Of a DNA stretch of 64,000 bases, positions 25,184 to 33,892 are shown one piece after another (within the stretch, counting starts at the first letter, position 1; every line of letters begins with the position of its first letter). The position numbers and the translations under genes are program-made. The stretch lies in the NCBI RefSeq assembly GCF_018324685.1, contig NZ_AP023354.1, positions 1-64,000 on the forward strand, given 5' to 3'. The notes under the pieces were generated by a model that searched no databases, was not told the origin of the DNA, and was given only the letters and a program-made list of their open reading frames with translations. This DNA comes from Actinocatenispora sera. GTDB lineage: Bacteria > Actinomycetota > Actinomycetes > Mycobacteriales > Micromonosporaceae.

Positions 25184-26382
25184 CGCCCGCCCCTCCCGCA
25201 GTGCAGGTGCGCAACCTGTGGCTCGGTGTCGAGAGTCGAGTAGTCGGTGACGTTGCCGACCGCCCAGACATCGTCCGGGCCGGACCCGTCGATCGCGGCG
25301 TAGGCGTAGGTCAGCCCGTACTCCTGGGGTCCGGGCATCGTGCCCACCGACCACGCGGTGCCGTCCCAGTGCAGGTACCTGTTGGCGCCGCTCTGTTCCT
25401 CGACGAGCGCCCACACCGAGTTGGCGGCGGCCACGTACAGCGCGTCGATCCGGGCGTTGCCCAGGTCCGGCAGCGGGTCAACCTGCCACGCGCTGCCGTC
25501 CCAGCGTTCGGCCAGCACCGCGGCGGCGTTGTTGCCGCTGGGCAGTTCCTGGTTCCCGGCCGCCCAGACGGTGCCGTCCGGACCGATCGACACGCTCCGC
25601 AGCTCCGAGGTTCCGTGTCCGGACGGCGCCGGTACGACGGTCCAGGACGTGCCGTCGTAGTGCTCGGTGAACGGCGTGATCGCCCCGTCCGCGTCCTGCT
25701 GGTAGCCGACGGCCCACACGTCGTTCGCGGAACTGGCCGCGATCGCCAGCAGCTTGGCACCGTCCTGGTCGGCGGCGGGGTTCGGCGTCACCTGCCAGGC
25801 GGTGCCGTCCCAGTGCTCGATCAGCGTGCCGAGCGCGTGCGAACGCGGCAGGATGGTGGTACCCGCCTCGTAGGCGGCGCCGACCGACCAGGCGTTCGTG
25901 GGCGACACCGCGGCGACGTCCTCGATCCAGTAGTCCTCGGTGGCCGCGTCCGGCGTCACCGCCAGCGGCATCAGCGTCCACCGACCGCCGCTCCAGCGTT
26001 CCATCGCCTCGCCGCTCCCGGTGCCGGTGACAGCCCAACCGTCGCTCCCGGAGGAGTAGGCGATGTCGTACGGCGTCAGCGTGGTGACCAGCGGGGTGAT
26101 CGGCATCGGCTGGTCATCGACCAGTTCCCGCCCGTTCCAGCGCAGCTCCCACGACGCCTCGGCGGGTGCCTCCGCCCTCCCGTCGATCCGGACGTCGTGG
26201 CGGCCCACGACGTCGACGTCGGACAGCGGGACGCTCCCGCTGGGTGAAGGCGGCGTGTCGACCAGTGCCCAGGAACAGGAGGTCTGCTCCACCGCCGGGC
26301 TCGCTGCGGCAGGCGTGCTCACGCCGACCGCCGCGAGCAGCGCGCCGAGTGCCACCGCGGTCCTCACCGTGCTCGTTCTCAT
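25180..26382 (-). CDS. Secreted beta-propeller (Kelch-like) protein
   Basis: Exported protein of 400 residues with signal peptide MRTSTVRTAVALGALLAAVG. It contains about six degenerate repeats of the type WDGTxWxVxP, each preceded by xDVWAVG or similar: AMERWSGGRW, EHWDGTAW, EHYDGTSW, ERWDGSAW and LHWDGTAW are visible. This is the actinobacterial secreted propeller pattern. No enzymatic residues are recognised. Its stop overlaps the start of the long S53-like protease (ATGA), and the short S53-like protease lies nine bases upstream, so a role with these proteases is likely but unproven. Confidence 0.82.
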   Translation of the reverse strand: MRTSTVRTAVALGALLAAVGVSTPAAASPAVEQTSCSWALVDTPPSPSGSVPLSDVDVVGRHDVRIDGRAEAPAEASWELRWNGRELVDDQPMPITPLVTTLTPYDIAYSSGSDGWAVTGTGSGEAMERWSGGRWTLMPLAVTPDAATEDYWIEDVAAVSPTNAWSVGAAYEAGTTILPRSHALGTLIEHWDGTAWQVTPNPAADQDGAKLLAIAASSANDVWAVGYQQDADGAITPFTEHYDGTSWTVVPAPSGHGTSELRSVSIGPDGTVWAAGNQELPSGNNAAAVLAERWDGSAWQVDPLPDLGNARIDALYVAAANSVWALVEEQSGANRYLHWDGTAWSVGTMPGPQEYGLTYAYAAIDGSGPDDVWAVGNVTDYSTLDTEPQVAHLHCGRGGR

Positions 26383-26391
26383 GGGGGTCTC

Positions 26392-27585
26392 CTAGAAAGC
26401 GCCGATGCCGTGGGGGGTGCCCAGGCCGGTCGGCCCGTCGTACCCCTTGGTCGCGGTGCACAGGTAGCTACCGCCGCAGGTACCGTTCGCACCGGTGGTC
26501 ACGTCGCGCAGCCCCGCAGCGTGTGCGTACGGGTAGGCGGGCAGCGCGGCGGTGTCCAGATTGCCGGCCAGCGCGATCACGCCGGCGACCAGCGGCGCAG
26601 CGGCACTCGTGCCGCCGACCGCGATCCATCCGGTGGAGCCGTACGTGTCGTACACGGCGACCGGGGTGGAGGGGTTGGCGACCGCGGCGACATCGGCGAC
26701 GGTTCGCTTGCGGCACAAGCGGTCCTTCTGCCACGACGGCTTCGTCACGTACGCCGAACAGCCGGAACCCGAACCGGCCCAGGCCTGCTCGCCCCAACCG
26801 CGAGACGAGGAGTCCTGGTACAGCGTGGTGCCGCCGACTGCGACCACTGTGGACAGTGCCGCCGGCACGCTCACGCCGAACCCCGAGTCACCGGAGGACG
26901 CGACGATAGCGGTACCGGGATGGTCGAAGTGCGCGGCGAGCTCGGCCAGCTCGGTCGAGTACTCGTTCGCCCCGTAGCTGTTGGACACCACATCGGCGCC
27001 CAACGCCACGGCCGTGTCGACCGCGGCGGCGAGGCTGGTGGTACTGGTGTCGTCGGCCTCGACCAGCAGCAGCTGGCAGTTCGGGCAGGCGGCCGAGGCC
27101 ATGTCCAGATCCAGCGAGATCTCCACCGCCCAACCGGCATCGGCCGGCGGTGGGGTGCGCTCACCGCGCTGGTTCACCTTGCGGAAGCACGGAAAGTCCG
27201 CGTCGCAGGCGGGCAGCCCGTTGGTCCGGCGATACTCGGCGAGGTCGGCCTCGGCGTTCGGGTCGTCGAAGGCGTCGACGATCGCGATCGTCTGCCGCGC
27301 GCCGAGCAGATCCGACGGCAGGTCGTAGGCGGACTGCAGATCGGCCGCCTGGTACGGATGCAGGTCGGCCGCCGCGAGCCCGGACGGCGACAAGGCCTTG
27401 CCCCTGGCGTCGGCGTCGACCAGGGCCAGGCAGGCGGCGTGGTGCGCGGTGGGCGTCGAACACGCCCGGTGTGGCACGACCGGCCCGGCGGGCGCGGCGC
27501 TCCCGACGCCCGCCAGCACGGCGGCCAGCAGCCCCGCCGCGGCGACGGTGCCGCCGAGTCGGCGACGGAATCCCGGATGGCTCAT
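26392..27585 (-). CDS. Secreted short S53/sedolisin-like serine peptidase
   Basis: Exported peptidase of 397 residues consisting of signal peptide (FRRRLGGTVAAAGLLAAVLAG), a short pro-segment and the catalytic core only. Seen: EISLDLDMASAACPNC near 156-171 with the Glu and Asp of the S53 triad, ASSGDSGFG, and GGTSAAAPL near 320 with the nucleophile serine. It is a paralogue of the longer protease, sharing ...VDAxDDPxAExDLAxYR and CFRKVxQRGG. GAGGAGC precedes the ATG at 27585. It is nine bases from the upstream gene. Confidence 0.88.
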   Translation of the reverse strand: MSHPGFRRRLGGTVAAAGLLAAVLAGVGSAAPAGPVVPHRACSTPTAHHAACLALVDADARGKALSPSGLAAADLHPYQAADLQSAYDLPSDLLGARQTIAIVDAFDDPNAEADLAEYRRTNGLPACDADFPCFRKVNQRGERTPPPADAGWAVEISLDLDMASAACPNCQLLLVEADDTSTTSLAAAVDTAVALGADVVSNSYGANEYSTELAELAAHFDHPGTAIVASSGDSGFGVSVPAALSTVVAVGGTTLYQDSSSRGWGEQAWAGSGSGCSAYVTKPSWQKDRLCRKRTVADVAAVANPSTPVAVYDTYGSTGWIAVGGTSAAAPLVAGVIALAGNLDTAALPAYPYAHAAGLRDVTTGANGTCGGSYLCTATKGYDGPTGLGTPHGIGAF

Positions 27586-27594
27586 CGCAGCTCC

Positions 27595-29982
27595 TCAGCT
27601 CATCCCGTAGGCGTGGATGACGGTCTGGGTGACCGCGTTCCCGTCCGCGTCCTGCGCGGAGATCCGCAGCGATGCGAACCCGGTGGTGTCAGCCAGCGCC
27701 GGCTGATCCACCGTCGCGGTGAAGCGGCCGTGGCCGGTCGCGGTCGCGCCGACCGGATCGCTCCAGGTCGTGCCGTCGTCGTAGGACACCGACACGGTGG
27801 CCGCCGTCGCGCGCTGCGTGGAGTGCTGCTGCCCGGCCACGGTGAACCCGAACGTGTACGGCGCTCCGGCGGTGGTCCGGTCGTGCAGATCCAGCGGCAG
27901 ATCGTAGGTGACGTACAGCAACGGCAGGAACGAGCACGACCGGCTCTGGTCCGGCGAGCAGGTCTCTTCCGGCGGCAACGGCGCGGCCGCGTCGCTCGGC
28001 CCGGACCGGAACCGCCACGAGGTGGTCACCCGATGCTCGGTGTCGTGCTTTCCGATGCTCGCCCAGTCGAGCCGGTAATCGGCGGCGGTGGCCAGCATCG
28101 GCAGTACCACCCCGTTCGGGCTCAGCCTGCGGGTCACTCGGGTGTCCGAGGTCAACGCCAGCTTTCCGTTGCGCCAGAACCGCACCGACGAGTTCTCGTC
28201 CACCGGATTGCCGGCGCCGTAGTGGCTGGGGTCGGAATCCCCGAGCGGCTGCAACCACAGCACCGCATCGTCGTCTTGCCGGCACGCCCCGCAGCCGGTC
28301 AGCGTCGACGCTCGCACCGTCCCGCCCGCGCCACCGAGGCCGGTCGACGGAGTCTGCAGGTACGGCGCCGCCGGCGACGGGACCGCCGGCCCCCGGTTGA
28401 ACTCCTCGTCCAGCCGGCCGGGTTTCAACGTCTCGCGCGGCCCCCACCGACGGGTTCCGTCGCTGGCGTTGAAGGCGCTCTGCCAGACCGTCAGCGACGG
28501 CTCCGAGCTGTACCGGTAGTCGACCCGGTCGGCCAGCGGCACCAGCGCGCCGAGGCCGAGTTCGTCCTGGCTCCAGGGCAGGAACACCAGCTGCAGCAGC
28601 TCGGGATCGTCGGTACAGGTCGCGCACGGGCTGGCGTGCATCGAGGTGTGCACCGCGGTCAGGTCCGCGGCCGGTACCCGGTAGGTCAGCGACGACGGGA
28701 TGGACCCCTGGTGCGGGAACATCAGGAAGTAGCGGGGATCGGGATTCGAGCCGTAGATGGACCCGACCACCTCGCTGATCGCGGCGAAGTTCATGGTGCC
28801 GTGCCGCACCGGCGGCGTCGGCGTCGCGAACAGCTGCGCGGGCATGGCGCCGGGCTGGCGCGCCAGATGCAGCGCGACCAGGAGCAGCGCGCCGTCGTAC
28901 CCGTATGCCTGGATGTTGACGCCGCCACCGGTCGCGCTGCTTCGCGCGTAGGTCATCATGTCGACCTGGATGTCGTCGGCCGGTTGGTCGGCGACCGACG
29001 CGTCGTACGGGACCCCCTGCCGCGCGTCGAGGGTGATCGACGTGTCGCCGTCGATCGGCACCTCCGGCTTCACGACCAGGGTCGACTGCACGGAGAGGTC
29101 ATCGGCCGGCCCGTCCATCACCGAGAACTCGAAGCTGTAGGTGCCCCTGGGTACGCTCAGCGCCAGCGGCGCCGGTTGGCCGGGGTAGGCGACGGCGAGT
29201 ACCCCGAGCCGGGCGTCGTCGACGTTCTGCAGATAGCCGACCACCGTCCCCTCGTTTCCCGACCGGTCGATCGCGTCGATGGTGACGGTCTCGAACGGCA
29301 GCCCGGCGCTGTTCGGCGACAGCGTCTGTCGCGCCTTCGGCGTGCCGGCGAGGACCGGCGCGGCCGGCAGTGCGGGCGCGCCGGTGCGGTGCGCCAGCGT
29401 CAGCCGGCCGCCGCCCGGCAGCGTGCCGGGATGCCCGCGCCGCCACCGGGTCGCGAGCATCCGGCCCAGCTTCCCGGCGGATTTTTTCGTCACCGCCGTG
29501 GTGCCGCCGTCGGTCGTGGTGGCCGGCAGTGCCGTGTCGTCGGATCCGGCCACCGCGACCGGGACGGTGCGGGCGTGTGCGTCGTCGAGCTTGGCGCGCA
29601 CCAGGTAGCTGACGTCGAACAGCCGCACGTCCAACGCCGAACCGAGGTACGGGGCGGCGGCGGCCGGCACCACGTAGCGGTCACCGCGGTAGACGAACGA
29701 CGTGTACGCACCGGCGCTGGGGGCGACGAGCGGCGTCACCGAGGTCGTACCGTCCGGACGGGTCGAGACCCGGAGCCGGTCGCCGGTGACCAGGGTGACG
29801 GTCGCCTCCGAGGCGGCGGTACGGGCGACCGGGGCGGCCGGCGCGGCGGTGGGCGCGTCGGCGCGTAGCGGCGGGTCGGTCGAGTGGCTGGGCGCCGCGG
29901 TGACGATGCCGACGACACCGACGGTACCGGCGGCCAGCGCCAGCCCGACGAGCGTCGCCAACGTTCTGCGCGGGATCTGCAT
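27595..29982 (-). CDS. Secreted protein resembling an S8 peptidase without its catalytic domain
   Basis: Exported protein of 795 residues with signal peptide MQIPRRTLATLVGLALAAGTVGVVGIVTA. The N-terminal region (ATVTLVTGDRLRV..., RYVVPAAAAPYL..., LFDVSYLV) is the same style as the front of actinomycete secreted S8 (subtilisin-like) peptidases. The Asp, His and Ser catalytic blocks that should follow are not present; the chain continues directly into the domain found after the S8 core in such proteins (ARQTLSPNSAG... to PRGTYSFEFSVMDG). Two CxxC pairs are seen (CATC, CGAC). GGAAGGATCCGTC precedes the ATG at 29982. Confidence 0.75.
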   Translation of the reverse strand: MQIPRRTLATLVGLALAAGTVGVVGIVTAAPSHSTDPPLRADAPTAAPAAPVARTAASEATVTLVTGDRLRVSTRPDGTTSVTPLVAPSAGAYTSFVYRGDRYVVPAAAAPYLGSALDVRLFDVSYLVRAKLDDAHARTVPVAVAGSDDTALPATTTDGGTTAVTKKSAGKLGRMLATRWRRGHPGTLPGGGRLTLAHRTGAPALPAAPVLAGTPKARQTLSPNSAGLPFETVTIDAIDRSGNEGTVVGYLQNVDDARLGVLAVAYPGQPAPLALSVPRGTYSFEFSVMDGPADDLSVQSTLVVKPEVPIDGDTSITLDARQGVPYDASVADQPADDIQVDMMTYARSSATGGGVNIQAYGYDGALLLVALHLARQPGAMPAQLFATPTPPVRHGTMNFAAISEVVGSIYGSNPDPRYFLMFPHQGSIPSSLTYRVPAADLTAVHTSMHASPCATCTDDPELLQLVFLPWSQDELGLGALVPLADRVDYRYSSEPSLTVWQSAFNASDGTRRWGPRETLKPGRLDEEFNRGPAVPSPAAPYLQTPSTGLGGAGGTVRASTLTGCGACRQDDDAVLWLQPLGDSDPSHYGAGNPVDENSSVRFWRNGKLALTSDTRVTRRLSPNGVVLPMLATAADYRLDWASIGKHDTEHRVTTSWRFRSGPSDAAAPLPPEETCSPDQSRSCSFLPLLYVTYDLPLDLHDRTTAGAPYTFGFTVAGQQHSTQRATAATVSVSYDDGTTWSDPVGATATGHGRFTATVDQPALADTTGFASLRISAQDADGNAVTQTVIHAYGMS

Positions 29983-30017
29983 GACGGATCCTTCCTGAGA
30001 GGTGCCGTGGATCGCGG

Positions 30018-30194
30018 TCAGAGCGGCTCGTAGCCGTCGTCGCCATCCGGCTCGGCATCGGCGCCGGCCCGCTCGGCCTCGATGCCGGCGCGCCCGGATT
30101 CGGCGTCGACCGGCTCGGGCCCGGCGTCGACCGGTTCGCGCTCGGTGGGGGCAGGGGGATCGGCACCGTCGCCCGTACGGCCGGGTGCGGTCAT
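30018..30194 (-). CDS. Possible small acidic peptide at the head of the protease operon
   Basis: Frame of 58 residues rich in Asp, Glu, Pro and Gly, ending DGDDGYEPL, with an internal EPVDAGPEPVDAE near-repeat. GGAGC lies eight bases before the ATG at 30194. It ends 35 bases before the S8-like gene and could be its first gene. No homologue is recognised; a low-complexity chance frame is possible. Confidence 0.35.
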   Translation of the reverse strand: MTAPGRTGDGADPPAPTEREPVDAGPEPVDAESGRAGIEAERAGADAEPDGDDGYEPL

Positions 30195-30301
30195 GTCGGT
30201 GCGCTCCGTTCCGGGAGGGGGCCACGGTCGAAACGGAGTCTTCGCCCTCGTCGGGGGCACGCACGACTGGTCAGTGTCGTGGTTTTACTGCCGGACGGGG
30301 T

Positions 30302-33229
30302 TTACTCGTCGCCTTCCAGCAGACCGAGTTCCACCGCCCGTACGGCGATCGCGGTGCGGCTGGCCACCCGGAGTTTGCGCAGGACAGAGCGGACGTGGCT
30401 GCCCACCGTCTGGCGGGAGAGCACCAACGCGTCGGCGATCTGGCGGTTTGTTCGTCCGGCGACGACGAGCCGGACGACCTGCAACTCGCGTGGCGACAAC
30501 CGGTCGCCGTAGCTGGGCCGACCGCCGGGACCGCGGCGCCGCGGCACCGCACCACGCCGCGCCAGTTCGGCGCCGACCCGCGCTGCTGGTACCAGTGCGC
30601 CGAGGGCGGAGAACCCTTCGTGCACCTCCGCGAGCAGGTCCGCGCCGGCCTGCGTCGCCCCGGCCGCGAACTGGCAGCGAGCCCGGGACTCGCTGGCGAG
30701 CAACGCATCGTAGGGGCGGGGCAGGGCGGCGAACCCGGCCGCGGCACGGGCGTACAGCGCAGCGGCTCGCGACAGTTCCCCCCGGTGTTCGGCGAGCCGG
30801 GCCCGGCACCGGGTCAGTGCCGCCCGGGACGCCGGCGCCGGGCATCCGACCATCCCGGCCGCGAAGTCGGCGACGAGTTCGGTCGCCTCCCGGTGCCGGT
30901 CCGCCCGCAACAACGCGTCGAGCCGGACCGGGGCGATCTCGCTGGCGAAGATCCAGTTGTCGCAGCGGGCGACCCAGGCCATCGTCTCGCCGCTGAGCGC
31001 CAGCGCGTCGTCGATCCGGTCGACGGCGAGCCACAGCGTCGCGAGCGCCGCGGCCGGTTCGACCGCCTCGTAGATCGATGCCGCTGCGGTCTGCTCGACG
31101 ACGCCGCGCAGCCGCGGTTCCGCCCGCGCCGGGCCCCCGGTGACCAGTTCCAGCTGCCCGGCGACGAGCTCGGCCTCGATCCGGCTCATCCGCGAGACTT
31201 CGGGGTCGACGGTGATCGCGGCGGTCCGCTCGGCCAGGCCGTCCCAGCGACCGGTCGCCCAGTCGATGTGCGCGAGGTTCACCCGCGCCAATCCGCCGTA
31301 CCGGTGATACTGCCGCTGCTCGGTCAGCGCCAGGGTGGCCGTCATCCGCCGCCGGGCTTCCTCGTTGTGTCCCCAGACGAGCGCCAGCGCGCCCATGTTG
31401 ATGCCGACCCGGGCGATCTGCGGCCAGAGCTGCGAGGTCGGCGGGGCGTCCGGGATCCGGGACGCCACCGCCCATCCCTCCCGGTCGCCGAGCATCAACA
31501 GACCGAGCGCCACGTCCGCCGTGACGCTGAACCGCGCCACCGGAGGCAGGTCGTCGAGCTGCGCGGCGAGCCGGTCCAGCCAGTACCGTTCCTTGTCGGC
31601 CGGCCGATCGGTGCCGCGCGGCAGGCAGAGCAGGCTCATCGCGCTGGTCGCCGCCGGGGACGTCGGTGGCAGGTCGGCCACCGCGCGTTCCAGCTCCGCG
31701 TAGCCACGCTCGAAGTCCTCCCGGTGCAGCAGCACCCGGCCGAGTTCGACGCGGACCTCGGCCCGTGCCACCGTGTCCAGGCCGGGGTCGTCGACGACTC
31801 CGCACAGCGTGTCGACGAGGCGCCGGTACCGGTCGTCGCCGGTGAACGAGGCGAACGCGGTCTTCGAGGTCAGCCGGGCGACCTGGTCCGGCGCCGCGCT
31901 CGCCGCGTACGCGATGAGGTCGTCCAGAAAGGTGTCCGCGGTGGTCTCGTCGCCGGCCAGGAGCGCCGCGTCGATCGCACGTTCGGCATGGTGGAACCAG
32001 GTCGCGGTCTCGCCCGCCGCGCCGAAGTGCCGCGCCAGCCGGGCCAGCCAGGCCAGCGACTGCTGCCCGCGCCCCTCGTACTCCCGGGCTGCCCGCAGGT
32101 GCATCGCCCGGCGCTCCGGTGGCGGCGTCGCCTCGTACACCGTGCGGCTCGCCAGCACGTGCCGGAAGGACACCAGCCCGCGCTGGTCGGCCTGCAACAG
32201 GCCGGCCGAGATGGCCACCACCAGCCCGGAGCGGACCCGGCCGACCGGCAGGTCGAGCACCGTCGCCAGGGTCGCCTCGTCCACCGGATCGGCCAGTACC
32301 GCCGCGCCGCGCAACGCCTGCACCGTGTCCGCGTCCAGCCGGGCGATGCGTTCGAGGACCGCGTCGCGAACCGTCGGTGGTACGGCGATGTCGGCGAGAT
32401 GCCGCCGCACCCACCGGCCGTTGCGGCGGGCCAGATCGGCCCGCTCGTACATCAGCCGCACCGACTCCTCGATCGCCAGCGGCACCCCGTCGGTGTGCGC
32501 GCGGACGAACTCCGCGAAGCTGGCCGACATCGGCTCGTCGGACAGCATCGACGACATCAACGCACCGGTCTCGGCCACCGTCAGCGGCGCCACCGACACC
32601 CGTACCCGCGCCGTACCGACCGGTAGCCAGGAGGACAGCCGCAGCAGCAGCGAGTCGGCCGGGACGTCGTCCGGCCGGTAACTCACCACCAGGCTCATGC
32701 CCGACCGTGACACCAGGAACAGCAGGAACTCCAGCGTCGCCTCGTCCGCCCAGTGCACGTCCTCGACCACCAGCGTGGTTGCTCCGGCGGCGGTCATCAG
32801 CTCCACCAGCGCCCGGAACAGCCGGTGCCGGGCCGCGCCGGCATCCTCGGCCGGCTCCGGTGCCGGCGGTAGCGCGTTCGCCCACTCCGGGAACAGCTGC
32901 CGCAGCGCACCGCTCAGGCTGCTCAGCCTCAGCCGCGCCACATCGGTGATCGCCGGGCGAATCGCGTCCACCACCGGACCCAGCGTGTACGGCGCCCGAA
33001 ACGGCGGGCAGCCGCCCACCAGTACCGACCGCTGGTCCGGTTGCGCGGCAAGGAACTCCCGCACCAACCGGCTCTTCCCGATCCCCGCCTCGCCCTCGAC
33101 CAGCACCACCGCGGGCGGCTGCGCGAGCGCCGCGCGGAGCGCGTCGAGTTCGTGTCGGCGGCCCACGAACCGCGGGCGGAACAACGATGGTGCGGGGACA
33201 GGGTGGTCGCGCTGCGCCTCTGCCGCCAT
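30302..33229 (-). CDS. LAL-type LuxR-family transcriptional regulator
   Basis: Large ATP-binding LuxR regulator, 975 residues. Seen: Walker A GEAGIGKS at 46-53, Walker B LVVEDVHWADEAT near 140-155, a long tetratricopeptide-like helical middle, and a C-terminal LuxR HTH (SPRELQVVRLVVAGRTNRQIADALVLSRQTVGSHV). Such proteins activate specialised-metabolite or degradation operons. GGAGG precedes the ATG at 33229. It directly precedes the secreted-protease operon on the same strand, so it is the obvious candidate activator, and a TetR-like palindrome lies 47 bases upstream of it. Confidence 0.9.
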   Translation of the reverse strand: MAAEAQRDHPVPAPSLFRPRFVGRRHELDALRAALAQPPAVVLVEGEAGIGKSRLVREFLAAQPDQRSVLVGGCPPFRAPYTLGPVVDAIRPAITDVARLRLSSLSGALRQLFPEWANALPPAPEPAEDAGAARHRLFRALVELMTAAGATTLVVEDVHWADEATLEFLLFLVSRSGMSLVVSYRPDDVPADSLLLRLSSWLPVGTARVRVSVAPLTVAETGALMSSMLSDEPMSASFAEFVRAHTDGVPLAIEESVRLMYERADLARRNGRWVRRHLADIAVPPTVRDAVLERIARLDADTVQALRGAAVLADPVDEATLATVLDLPVGRVRSGLVVAISAGLLQADQRGLVSFRHVLASRTVYEATPPPERRAMHLRAAREYEGRGQQSLAWLARLARHFGAAGETATWFHHAERAIDAALLAGDETTADTFLDDLIAYAASAAPDQVARLTSKTAFASFTGDDRYRRLVDTLCGVVDDPGLDTVARAEVRVELGRVLLHREDFERGYAELERAVADLPPTSPAATSAMSLLCLPRGTDRPADKERYWLDRLAAQLDDLPPVARFSVTADVALGLLMLGDREGWAVASRIPDAPPTSQLWPQIARVGINMGALALVWGHNEEARRRMTATLALTEQRQYHRYGGLARVNLAHIDWATGRWDGLAERTAAITVDPEVSRMSRIEAELVAGQLELVTGGPARAEPRLRGVVEQTAAASIYEAVEPAAALATLWLAVDRIDDALALSGETMAWVARCDNWIFASEIAPVRLDALLRADRHREATELVADFAAGMVGCPAPASRAALTRCRARLAEHRGELSRAAALYARAAAGFAALPRPYDALLASESRARCQFAAGATQAGADLLAEVHEGFSALGALVPAARVGAELARRGAVPRRRGPGGRPSYGDRLSPRELQVVRLVVAGRTNRQIADALVLSRQTVGSHVRSVLRKLRVASRTAIAVRAVELGLLEGDE

Positions 33230-33275
33230 CGTCGGTCCTCCCGCAGTCGCCGCAGGGTCAGCAGGACGCTACCTG

Positions 33276-33291
33276 CTTACCGTCCGGTAAG
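33276..33291. promoter_or_regulatory. TetR-type operator palindrome
   Basis: CTTACCG-TC-CGGTAAG, a 16-base near-perfect dyad with seven-base arms, 47 bases upstream of the LAL regulator start. It matches the common TTACCG/CGGTAA operator style of TetR-family repressors. A TAGCGT -10-like box follows on the minus strand. No TetR gene is in the window, so the repressor would be elsewhere. Confidence 0.55.
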
Positions 33292-33465
33292 GAAGCGAGC
33301 CGGGTCGCCGCCGGACGGTGATCGGCGGCGACCCGGTCGCACGGTACGGCGACGGGCAGTTACCAAGATCGACACAACGGCGCCGATTGGTCGTGATTCG
33401 TGCTGGTTCGCGCGTTCTACCCTGCGCGAGTTTCCCCGTCACGACAACCTGAGGTGTGCCCTTCC

Positions 33466-33768
33466 ATGACCTATCCCCCACAGCCCGTCTCGTCCGGTAC
33501 CGGTGACCCGGGCCAGGGCGAGCAGACCTACGGGGCGCCGGCCCAGCCGGCGAACGACAAGATGAACCCGATGGCGATCGTCAGCCTGGTGTTCGCGCTG
33601 ACCGGCTGCCTGTCGCTGTTCGGCATCGTCGCGGGAGTGCCCGCGCTGCGGCAGATCAAGCAGGACGGCGGGCGCGGTCGCCCGCTCGCGATCACCGGCA
33701 TCGTCATCGGCGCCGTGATCAACGGCGGCGCGCTCATCCTCACCGGCATCTCGTTCCTCCTGGGCTAG
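33466..33768 (+). CDS. DUF4190 domain membrane protein
   Basis: Small protein of 100 residues: a Gly/Gln/Pro-rich N-terminal tail (MTYPPQPVSSG...) and then two hydrophobic segments separated by a charged turn (RQIKQDGGRGR), which is the DUF4190 pattern of actinobacterial membrane proteins. Function unknown. GAGGTG lies near 33451 ahead of the ATG at 33466. Monocistronic, ended by a strong hairpin. Confidence 0.82.
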   Translation: MTYPPQPVSSGTGDPGQGEQTYGAPAQPANDKMNPMAIVSLVFALTGCLSLFGIVAGVPALRQIKQDGGRGRPLAITGIVIGAVINGGALILTGISFLLG

Positions 33769-33782
33769 TCCCGCCGGCCAGC

Positions 33783-33821
33783 ACGCGGTGCCGGATCGGC
33801 GATCCCGACCCGGCACCGCGT
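33783..33821. terminator. Bidirectional terminator hairpin
   Basis: Twelve-base stem ACGCGGTGCCGG/CCGGCACCGCGT with a 15-base loop between the converging DUF4190 and acyltransferase genes. Confidence 0.7.
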
Positions 33822-33892
33822 CGCGCGGACCACGACGTTCCCGCAATCTCTCGGCCGCAGCCCGGTTCCGGCGGCGCCCGGTGCTGCCGCGG

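Noticed and set aside
30285-33229. Additional long frames opposite and beside the LAL regulator
   Set aside because: Shadows of the LAL gene caused by high GC; they have arginine-rich composition and no motifs.
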